Assembly (NCBI RefSeq): GCF_932526225.1 | Contig: NC_064047.1 | Coordinates: 7,005,501-7,069,500 of the forward strand | Direction: 5' to 3' | Source of the DNA: Nematostella vectensis | Taxonomy: Eukaryota > Cnidaria > Anthozoa > Actiniaria > Edwardsiidae | Length of the DNA: 64,000 bases | In this document: one piece after another, positions 1-9,333 of the stretch | How positions within the stretch are numbered: the stretch's first letter is position 1 | Layout of the letters: each line of letters begins with the position of its first letter | The notes under the pieces: generated by a model | Told to the model about the DNA's origin: nothing | The model's database searches: none | The model's input: only the letters and a program-made list of their open reading frames with translations | Position numbers and translations under genes: made by a program

Positions 1-1438
1 ACCCCCAAAGGATCATACATACCTCTCAATAATACCCCCAAAGCTCATACATACCTCTCAATAATACCCCCAAAGGCCCATACATACCTCTCAATAATAC
101 CCCCACAGGCTCATACATACCTCTCAATAATACCCCCACAGGCCCATACATACCCCTCAATAACACCCCCACAGGCCTATACATACCTCTCAATAATACC
201 CCAACAGGCCTATACATACCTCTCAATAATACCCCCACAGGCCTATACATACCTCTCAATAATACCCCCACAGGCTCATACATACCTCTCAATAATACCC
301 CCACAGGCTCATACATACCTCTCAATAATACCCCCAAAGGCTCATACATACCCCTCAATAATACCCCCAAAGGCGCATACATACCCCTCAATAATCCCCC
401 CAAAGACTCATACATACCTCTCAATAATACACCAAAAGGCCCATACATACCTCTCAATAATACACCAAAAGGCTCATACATACCTCTCAACAATAACCCA
501 AAGCCCCATACATACCTCTCAATAATACCCCCAAAGACTCATACATACCTCTCAATAAGACCCCCACAGGCTCATACATACCTCTCAATAATACCCCACA
601 GGCTCATACATCTCCTCAATAATACCCCCACAGGCTCATACATCTCCTCAATAATACCCCCACAGGCCCATACATACCTCTCAATAATACCCCCACAGGC
701 TCATACATCTCCTCAATAATACCCCCACAGGATCATACATACCCCTCAATAATACCCCCAAAGGCGCATACATACCCCTCAATAATACACCCAAAGGCTT
801 ATACATACCCCTCAATAATACCCCAAAGGATCTTACATACCCCTCAATAATACCTCCAAAGGCCCATACATACCCCTCAATAACACCCCACAGGATCATA
901 CATACCTCTCAATAATACCCCAAAGGATCATACATACCCCTCAATAATACCTCCAAAGGCCTATACATACCTCTCAATAATACCCCCACAGGCCCATACA
1001 TACCCCTCAATAATACCCCCACAGGCCCATACATACCTCTCAATAATACCCCCACAGGCTCATACATACCTCTCAATAATACCCCCACAGGCTCATACAT
1101 ACCTCTCAATAATACCCCCACAGGCCCATACATACCCCTCAATAACACCCCACAGGATCATACATACCTCTCAATAATACCCCAAAGGATCATACATACC
1201 CCTCAATAACACCCCCAAAGGCTCATACATACCCCTCAATAATACCCCAAAGGATCATACATACCCCTCAATAATACCCCCAAAGGATCATACATACCTC
1301 TCAATAATACCCCTACAGGCCCATACATACCTCTCAATAATACCCCCACAGGCTCATACATACCCCTCAATAATACCCCCATAGGCCCATACATACCTCT
1401 CAATAATACCCCCACAGGCTAGTACATACCTCTCAATA
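1..1438. repeat. 33-bp minisatellite array 1 (cut by the window edge)
   Basis: Tandem 33-bp units built from CATACATACCTCTCAATAAT followed by a variable ACCCCCA(A/C)AGG(C/A)-type segment. Units of 32 bp with one fewer C are interspersed. Because 33 is a multiple of three, both strands stay open over long stretches (minus-strand reading RGMYxPxGVLL). This array opens unit 1 of the collagen array and its left end lies outside the window. Confidence 0.95.
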
Positions 1439-2599
1439 GTTCGTTATGTCACTAGTGTGCACCAGGCATTACTCAGAGTCATTTCCCATATCAATCAATG
1501 GTTGTCGTTTTTCTCAATTGTCTAAAAGAGCCTGGCGCGAGCGCGGGAAACCTTTTGATAATCTATAACGTTAGGGTCTTGGCTGGTTTCAAAATGACTT
1601 TCAGCATAATCGCTGTAAAACATTAATTCCTGTATGTCTACGTGTAAATTCTCGACGTGCACTGTTCAAAGAGAGGAAAACGAATGAAGCGGCGGACTCC
1701 CAAATATGGTATGTAATTCAAAATAAGGAATTGGCTGAGCAAGCGAGAAAAACTACAATTTTCAAAACAAAATTGTTTGATATGACTATGATTTTTAGTT
1801 CCAGCCAATCTCGTTCCCAGAGCCCACATACATGCTGCTGGTCAAAAGGTAAGAGACTTTGGAATTAGGTTGAGTTCCATTCCAACTACAATAATGATTG
1901 CGCATGTGCAGTGCCCAACTTGAAGACGGACTCGTAATCATTGGCTAAAGTTGGAGGGAGAGAAGGAAGAAAGAAAAGAGGGCCTTAAAAAGAAGGCACC
2001 AGAAGGCTTCTGTTCTGGTGGACGGAATTTTTCAGTTGTGCGCTATGCTAATAACAGGGTTTTATTTTTTTCAAATCATATTTGTTGCACAAATTGTTCT
2101 CCGTCCTACATCCACATCACCATTAAATCCAGGAGCACGTGCTCCTCCTCCCCCCCCCCATCATTACGAATGTGTTAAAAAATTACAATTACCAGTAAGG
2201 GCGTGGCTGTGCCCCCCCCAAAAGATTTCCAAGCCTATGTTACAGCTTTTAAATTTATACATCAAACGAAATAAACGGCTCCACTCTATTTGCGATTTCG
2301 CATGAAGAGACCATGGATGTGGTATTTTCAAATATGATTAAAATGAAAAGGATCAAGACAAACCCATGAGTATGTCAAATCTGTGTATACCAGCCAAACG
2401 TAACAAGCATTGTATGATTTATTTTTTCATTAGACATACAACTGCTGTGAATGACAGCAGAGCACCGTATACTATAAACCCGATAACTTTTCTTTTATTC
2501 TTATTCAATCAGTCATGCAACAGCTTGTGAGCGAACTAGACACATTGTTACCCTACACCTTACAAATATTTTATTATTCCATCAATCGTACAACTGGAA
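1439..2599. other. Unit 1 left flank, non-coding, downstream of collagen copy 1
   Basis: About 1.2 kb between the minisatellite and the collagen stop codon, repeated with about 95% identity in all five units. It holds a poly-C run near 2,148-2,160 whose length differs among units. It also holds a CTGGGAACGAG-type motif (minus strand, near 1,810) that I associate with dispersed cnidarian repeats. A possible two-exon plus-strand mini-ORF starts at 1,684 (see findings). On the minus strand AATAAA at 2,570-2,575 lies about 25 nt after the collagen stop and is the likely poly(A) signal. Confidence 0.6.
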
Positions 2600-5326
2600 T
2601 CACTTGGTACAGACTACGCATGTCAGCTCATACCCTTCTACATACGGGGCACACGGTAGTGTCCCACACCTCCCCTCCACGGTAAACAGCAGGGCTCCGT
2701 TATGGTTAGGGCTAGTACCCGGGACATACTCGGCATCGTAATCCACGCACACGAACTGACTTGAGTGCTTGTGACCGGCCTGTGACGTCATCAGGTAGCC
2801 GTAGTACTCGCGGGACCATCCGGCGGGACAGCGGGCGACTGCGGGTATCATGAGCTGGGTGCTGCGGGACGGGACGTAACACACGGCGCACGGGACATCG
2901 TGTTCATGAAGGGCTTTTCCACGTGTGAAGGGGCTGTGGTCATAGACTTCATACTCGGCGCCGTACATGTAGCCGCTGTGCTGATGTCCCGGGGTGAAGT
3001 TTATGTACTGGGGGGTCTCGGGGAGACACACGTACTCTGCCGCACCTCCAGGGTGATCAAGCACTCCCCGCCGACACGCCCTTTAAGGAAAAGGTATATG
3101 AGACAAAAGACAGCGGCGTAGCCAGAATTTTTAACACGAGGGGGCCCAAAAGGCCTTTTCAAGGCATTGTCTCCTGTGTTTTAGATAATGTCTCATACAT
3201 TTACTGTATTTTTGGCTGTAGAAGGAGGGGGGGCGTGCCCCCTTGGCCACCCCATCCCCCCGAGTACGAAAAAATCTGTTACCTCCCATCAAATTTGCAG
3301 CCCCTTATGGCGTATACGGTAACTACCTAGCATCGTTATGATCATAACGCACTCGTTATTTTTCCTCCTTTTTGGTACCCATGACTAGTATCCTTTTGTC
3401 ACGCTAGACATTTTCCATATAATCAAATATTCAGTCAAAGTGAGTAGTTTTAGAATCAATAAAAACAAATTAGTGGTCAGGTTTCTTTAGTTTCAAGATT
3501 TTGTGGTTATTGGGATAAGGATAAGTAGTTTCATGATTTAGCGGTTATTAGGGTAGTCATATAGTAGAGAAGATAGGAAACCTTGACTTGATTTTATTAG
3601 ATATGTTATCATGAGCCTTTAGAAAGCATCATTGGTAAATGATATGGTATCGGGAAAATACCATTGTTTTGACATCTGTTTTTATAATTTGTACCCGCGG
3701 AAAACTTGAATTTAGTAACAGGAAACCAAGAACACCTTGAGCCGTGCGTAAGAAAAATAAGAGGCGACAGCCACTTGTTTTATCGAGTATTTCTTAATTC
3801 TCGTATTTCGCCCCTACTAGACCTAAAAACATCATCACACGATAAGCCTCATAAATAGCCGGACTTAGGCGTCCCGGTATAAAAAGATATTCATTGCGTG
3901 TGTGCTCCCGATGCCAAAAATAAATATTGTCTTTATAACGGATTCAGGGATTAGGTCATATTTAACCTATAACTGATAAAGGTAACAAAAGTTAATAAAA
4001 CTATAAAATTGCAGCACGGACGCGGCTTGCCCTTGTGGTCTAGTTCCAAACAAAATAAGTTTAAAAATACACGTGTGAGAAGGAAAAACAACTTGCACAG
4101 CTGGACCGCAGAAGGACAGGCCGCTCTGAGTAGAGCATATAAAAAGGGAAAGGTTTTAGTGCAAGATATATCAGCTTTTACTACCCTGTTGTCGAGGAGA
4201 ATAAAACTGGTACTTCCCGCCAAGTGGTCAGCTAGTCCTTTCTCCATCATCCCCTCGCAACTATACACGTATCCTACCTTTGTAGACGAGCAGCGCGGAG
4301 CCTGGGCACGAGGTCTTCCCCCATCGCACGTACTGTACACCAGAGGACCCCCTGGGACCGGGGGGACCCCTCGCACCAGTCCCTCCCTGAGCACCGGGCG
4401 CTCCCTTTGGACCTTGATGATCACGATTTCAAAAATGAAATTATACGATAAACAAATTGATTTTAAACGAATTTAAATAAAAATGGATTTGTCTTTTGTT
4501 AGTACTCACCATTCAGTCCTGAATTTCCGTCCTTTCCGTCTCTCCCTATGAATGATGGGTAATTCAAAATGTTCAGTGACTGTTGATATTATATTATTTT
4601 TAACCAATTTTTAGCCAGGATATCCCCTTCAGCATTGCTGATAAAAAAAACGATGCCATTGATTGATATGTCAAAAACAAAAATAACTGTTTTTCATAAA
4701 AGGTTAAAAACACAAATCGCCTTTTACGAGAAGCCGAAGAAAAAAAATACAATGCAAATGTATATTTTCTAAATAATATTTTATTTTTTTGCGTGTAGAA
4801 AATAAAAATATATTTGATGATGATGATATATTTAAAAATGATATATAATGATGATCATGTTATTAGGCATATTTCATATTTAAAAATGTACTTCCTTTTT
4901 TCAAAATCTGAAGTGTTCAATAAAATCTTAAAATGTTCCTTTTTGTTAAAATAAGAAATTTCTTCTACAAAAAAATAATAATAAATGGTTTACCTGGTTT
5001 TCCATCACGACCATCTCTACCTAAAAGATAAATTAATAATTAATAATTAATAATTTTGAAATCGAAAAACCCTCTTAAGATACAAAAACGAGCAACGAGA
5101 ATGCAGGTAACCGAAGCGACCCAGAAAACAGTCCCTCCCTGAGCAGCTGGCGCTGCCTTTAGACCTCCAAGATCACGACGTTAAGAAAAATAGAATTAAA
5201 TGATAAATAAATTCATTTTAAACAAATTTAACAAAAGACTTGTCTTGTTTTAGTACTTACCGTTCAGACCCGGTTTCCCGTCCTTTCCGTCTCTCCCTAT
5301 GATGATGATGATGGAAAATTCAACAT

Positions 5327-6191
5327 GGATGTTACTAAAACGGGGAGCGGGGAACAGGGATCTGGGAACGAGTGATCAGCGGTAGGGCACAGCGATGTAG
5401 CAACCTCACGTGCGTCTCTTTGGCTCTTCTCTCGTTAAAATGGATTGTAAGTGAAATCTCCGACTCTGTTTCTAAGAATTATGAATAATTCATGCGTGGT
5501 AGTTTAGTGCGAGCTGAAATCGCAAGCTGATGTTTTTCTTTTACAAGTTTAACAATGTCTGAGCTTGAGTCCAAGTCTGAGCTTGAGTCTGAGCTTGAGC
5601 TGTAATAAAGTGTACAGAAGAACAAATAAGATGGGGCCAGAAAAGTAATAACATTTTGCAATAGTCTTATTTAGTAAACAGTCAACTTGGTGTTAGAGGA
5701 AAGAAGGGTCATGGTCACGGAAAACAGCAGCTTTAAACATCTCATAAAAATACTGAAAAAAGCACCTCAAATTTGTAAAGAGTGCTTTTCATCACTATGG
5801 AATGAGAATTTGAAGTCATGGCAATGTAGGATTGCAAAAATATCCACGGATTCAAAATATGTTTCCATAAATCTCTTTTCAAGTTTACCATTGCGATTTT
5901 AGCTCGCACTAAACTACCCAAGCAAACTGTTATCATATTATCCCTTTCAACATACCATTCACTTGACTTGATCTCTATCACATCTAAAATAAGAGAAACG
6001 TATTAGATTCGATTCAATGGGCGCATGAATTATTCATAATTCTTAGAAACAGAGTCAGAGATTTCACTTACCATCCATTTTAACGAGAGAAGAGCCAAAG
6101 AGACGCACTTGAGGTTGCTACATCGCTGTGCCCTACCGCTGATCACTCGTTCCCAGATCCCTGTTCCCCGCTCCCCGTTTTAGTAACACCC
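5327..6191. mobile_element. 865-bp non-autonomous DNA transposon with 170-bp TIRs (unit 1)
   Basis: Terminal inverted repeats at 5327-5496 and 6022-6191 begin GG(A/G)TGTTACTAAAACGGGG. The element is flanked by a 9-bp target duplication, ATTCAACAT at 5318-5326 and ATTAAACAT at 6192-6200. Unit 3 has the uninterrupted site with a single ATTCAACAT. No transposase ORF is present inside. The 9-bp duplication and long TIRs resemble MULE-type elements; that class assignment is inference. It lies in the intron between collagen exons 2 and 3. Confidence 0.9.
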
Positions 6192-6273
6192 ATTAAACAT
6201 GTTCAGTGACTGCTGATATTATTTTATTATGTACTCATGTATGTGTTATTGATTATGTAATATGTTATGTATT

Positions 6274-6430
6274 GATAGTCACCTCGATGCCGTTGGAGTT
6301 TTGTATTGATAGTCACCCCGGCATTGGGAGTTATGTATTGATAGTTGCCTCGAAGCCATGGGAGTTATGTATTGATAGTCACCTAGAAGTCATGGGAGTT
6401 ATGTATTGATACTCACCTCGAAGCCATGGG
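6274..6430. repeat. 34-bp repeat array over a collagen splice donor (unit 1)
   Basis: Five units of 32-34 bp, each containing GATAGTCACCTCGA-like and CCATGGGAGTTATGTATT-like parts. On the minus strand each unit duplicates the end of collagen exon 2 (CCATGGCTTCGAG) together with a following GTGA donor. The copy nearest exon 2 (GTGAGTATC) is the donor used in the gene model. Equivalent arrays lie near 17,598-17,755, 25,878-26,036 and 37,143-37,300. Confidence 0.8.
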
Positions 6431-7125
6431 ACTGTTGCTCCGCCTGAGAGAAGGGCTTTCATTCTGGCAAGAAAAATATAATTGTCAAATATCAAACAGA
6501 ACAAGAAAAAATTTCTATTTATCATTACCACAATCACCGAGCAATTATGCCTAGGTTTAACAAGTTTTTAAAAGATTCGGTAAATAGCCACATAACAATT
6601 TAACTGAATTAGAAGCCAGCAACAATATATGAGCAAATTCGAAAGCAGCTAGGAGATGAATCCCCCACGCGCTATGATGTCTCTGATTCCCTTTTTTATC
6701 AAAATCCAACAGGCTTTGACACATGCAGAAAATTCAATAAAAGAGTTTAGCTCTGTAGGAGAAATTTATTAATATTGATACTAATGCTAAAAATATTACA
6801 AATTTTCCTAAAACGATTTGTTTTATGTACACTCACTCTTTCTCGATGCTTTCCAGTCTGTTATTGAGTTCTGCGTTGGTGGGAATGCCACGTCGCTCTA
6901 ACTCATCAGCCTGTTCCCGAGTCCTCAGTCCCTGGTCCTCCATTCCATCTTTCTCAGCCACTAGTACGGTAGCACAGAGCGCCACAAACAACAGCACAGT
7001 GATACGAGTACACAGGGGCATCTTCATCACTCGGCGATAACCTCTCGACTGACTACTTGCAAGATATTCAAACCTCCTGTCAGTAGGAACTTTACGGTGA
7101 TTCTGACCTGTTCTTGTTTTTTGCT

Positions 7126-7337
7126 CCTTCTTATACCCGCCCATACTAATGAGCTAAAAACGACCTTGGCTTGAGAAACACAGCGACTCGCCACAAGAAT
7201 TTTCATGTTAGTCGCTGCAATAGGGACTTCTTATACCCGCCTCACCCGCCCATACTAATGAGCTAAAAACGACCTTGGCTTGAGAAACACAGCGACTCGC
7301 CACAAGAATTTTCATGTTAGTCGCTGCAATAGGGACT
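7126..7337 (-). promoter_or_regulatory. Promoter of collagen copy 1, embedded in a 109-bp tandem repeat (2 units)
   Basis: Read on the minus strand, a GC box (GGGCGGG) runs directly into GGGTATAAGAAGG at about 7,127-7,142, some 100 nt upstream of the start codon at 7,027. That is a good TATA position for a short 5' UTR. The segment carrying TATA and GC box is itself one end of a ~109-bp tandem repeat, so each repeat unit repeats the promoter core. Two units are present here. Confidence 0.6.
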
Positions 7338-7429
7338 ATTTGATAGGATAATTCACAAGGTTACTAACATTGTCTGTCTTGGGAATTCATATATTAGCTA
7401 ACTTAGCAAATTAACTTACTAGTACTAGT

Positions 7430-8335
7430 AAATGAAATTGGGGGCGAGAAAGTTTAGTGGTATTATTTTAAAATTTTATAGAATTTTAAAATTTTATAGA
7501 TAAAAACATACTAGTAAACAAAATTTCGGGGAGAGAAAGCAATCCGACAACTCGCCCCGACATTTGGTTTACTAGTATAACAATAACTATACTATTAAAT
7601 GAAATTACGGGGCGTAAAGCAAAAACGACAACTCGCCCCGAGATTTGGTTTACTGGTAGTAAGTAATTATAATACCGAGAAATTACGGGGCGTAAAGCAA
7701 AAACGACAACTCGCCCCGAGATTTGGTTTACTAGTAGTAAGTAATTATAATACCTATAAATTACGGGGCGTAAAGCAAAAACGACAACTCGCCCCGAGAT
7801 TTGGTTTACTAGTAGTAAGTAATTATAATACCTATAAATTACGGGGCGTAAAGCAAAAACGACAACTCGCCCCGAGATTTAGTTCACTAGTAGTAAGTAA
7901 TTATAATACCTACAAATTACTGGGCGTAAAGCAAAAACGACAACTCGCCCCGAGATTTGGTTTACTAGTAGTAAGTAATTATAATACCTATAAATTACTG
8001 GGCGTAAAGCAAAAACGACAACTCGCCCCGAGATTTGGTTTACTAGTAGTAAGTAATCATAATACCTATAAATTACGGGGCGTAAAGCAAAAACGACAAC
8101 TCGCCCCGAGATTTGGTTTACTAGTAGTAAGTAATTATAATACCTATAAATTACTGGGCGTAAAGCAAAAACGACAACTCGCCCCGAGATTTGGTTTACT
8201 AGTACCAAGAAATTACTGGGCGTAAAGCAAAAATGACAACACTCCCCGAGATTTGGTTTATTAGTACCAAGACATTACGGGGCGTAAAGCAAAAACGACA
8301 ACACGCCCCGAGATTTGGTTTACTAGTAATAAGAC
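7430..8335. repeat. 78-bp tandem repeat array (unit 1)
   Basis: About ten 78-bp units, each with an internal near-palindrome (TTACGGGGCG paired with CGCCCCGAGA) and an ACTAGTAGTAAGTAATTATAA spacer. The 78-bp period keeps a 26-codon frame open on both strands. The AT-rich leader (7,430-7,590) carries related but diverged units. The repeats stop where integrase-derived sequence begins. Confidence 0.9.
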
Positions 8336-9333
8336 GCGATCGCGTGAAGCCGTGCTTAGAGTACGCCGTGTAATACAACACTGGCTGTCCGGGCTCCATG
8401 ACCCTCTTTAGTATTAGGTACGCCTTGCTTGTCCACCACGGGTCCGTCGCTCGCCGTCGGCCTTTGTCGTGAAGGTCTTCCTCGTTTACGGCGATGTATA
8501 ATAAACCTCCGTTCCGACATCTAAGGGGACCTCTAGGGGAGGCTTTTCGGCTTTGAGAGGCACGCGCCTCAGCTTTATGGCGTCCTCAGGCGCAAGGCCA
8601 GTCATGCGAGTCTTCGTTGCGTTCATGTCCGAGATGACGATTGGCAGAGCAGTAACCCACTCGCGGTTTGTCTCGCAGGACGCAAGCTCCTTCGAGTACT
8701 GCGCACGAAATAGGCGCTGCGCCAGCCAGCGATGGAAAGACTCGGTGAAAGCTTGGCTCCTGTGGTGCCCAGGCTCAGCCCGTCGGACCTCCACCCCGTG
8801 GTCTGTTAGGAGCTTCGTGGTAGCACCCTTGAACTCCGTGCCGTCATCAACCATGAGGACTTTAGGCAATGTGAGAGGTCCCTCTTCATAGATGCCAGCG
8901 AGTTCGCGGGAGACGACGGCCGCGCTCTTAGTCCTCAGTGGGCGGGCGGCTTTATATCGTGAAGCAACGTCAACGACAGTCAGGGCATACAGTCAGGGCA
9001 TACACGAAGCGCCTCTTTCTTCGCTTACGTCTACTCTGGGGTGGCGGGCTCGACACTGTCCGCGGCTGCTACCTCGCGTTGGCTCCGCGCGTCAGCGCTT
9101 GCCGTTCCGGTGTCGGCACGACAGTCCACATGACGCGCTATGTGTAACGCCCCGGCGGCTAAAGCCATCAAACGGCCGCGGCGTAGGGCCAGGCTTCCGC
9201 ACAATGTGCGGAGCTCGTTGTTGACGATGTAGTCGGACACTAGGTCATTGTGAAGATCGACCACGCTGTCTATCGGCAGCGCCATGCCTACTAGCTTGGT
9301 CGTAAGCTTCAGAAAGCAGTCTACCAGGCCAGG
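8336..9333 (-). pseudogene. Decayed rve-superfamily integrase fragment, unit 1
   Basis: The minus strand encodes three blocks of a transposon integrase. The first is a FVYALTVVDVASRYKAARPL-type block with the first catalytic Asp (about 8,930-9,030). The second is a core at 8,486-8,869 with VDDGTEFKG (second Asp) and, about 35 residues on, a QAFTESFHRWLAQR helix with the Glu. The third is a C-terminal block (RRRATDPWW ... PVLYY, 8,336-8,490). The blocks are in different frames. A 14-bp duplication (CAGTCAGGGCATACA repeated, 8,980-9,003) and a shift near 8,490 break it. A further 102-codon ORF at 9,031-9,339 has no recognised domain. The architecture suggests a Polinton/Maverick- or retroelement-like integrase; the exact class is uncertain. 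This is the only unit retaining the second Asp. Confidence 0.65.

Larger units (their letters stand above)
2600..7027 (-). pseudogene. Short-chain collagen C4-like gene, copy 1 (1-bp frameshift in last exon)
   Basis: Seven exons on the minus strand: 6837-7027 (signal peptide), 6417-6463, 5261-5296, 4994-5020, 4510-4545, 4278-4412 and 2600-3080. Exon 1 ends in phase 2 and all later junctions are phase 1, splitting a Gly codon in the collagen exons. Exons 1 to 6 are open and match copies 2-4. The last exon is 481 nt instead of 482: one G is missing in GGGGAGTGCTTGATC (about 3,062-3,066), which shifts the frame just before the conserved HPGGAAEYVCLP segment. A weak alternative acceptor (GGGGAG followed by TG) immediately before the lesion would restore frame at the cost of a few residues, so copy 1 may be a pseudogene or a slightly shortened gene. 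Family: sponge/cnidarian short-chain collagen with a cysteine-rich C-terminal domain. Confidence 0.75.

Noticed and set aside
26..1148. Long minus-strand ORFs with an 11-residue repeat in the minisatellite arrays
   Set aside because: The frame is open only because the repeat unit is 33 bp. Both strands are equally open, 32-bp units interrupt the frames, and no promoter or splice context supports translation.
4009..4476. 155-codon plus-strand ORF and 157-codon minus-strand ORF over the collagen/C-domain exon
   Set aside because: Both are in the wrong frame. The collagen exon 4278-4412 read in its spliced frame gives clear Gly-X-Y triplets and the conserved GVQYVRWG start.
5687..5981. ORFs on both strands in the middle of the intronic transposon
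   Set aside because: They are under 80 codons with no transposase motif. The element is non-autonomous, and the unit 3 gene lacks the region altogether.
6833..7144. 103-codon minus-strand ORF starting upstream of the signal peptide
   Set aside because: The upstream extension is charged and crosses the TATA/GC-box repeat. The internal Met gives a standard signal peptide.
7599..8225. Plus- and minus-strand ORFs of about 110-240 codons in the 78-bp repeats
   Set aside because: Same cause: a 78-bp period with no stop in one frame per strand. The sequences have no domain and end at the array edges.
8553..9224. Plus-strand ORFs opposite the integrase fragments
   Set aside because: They are antisense shadows in GC-rich sequence; the minus strand carries the recognisable integrase motifs.
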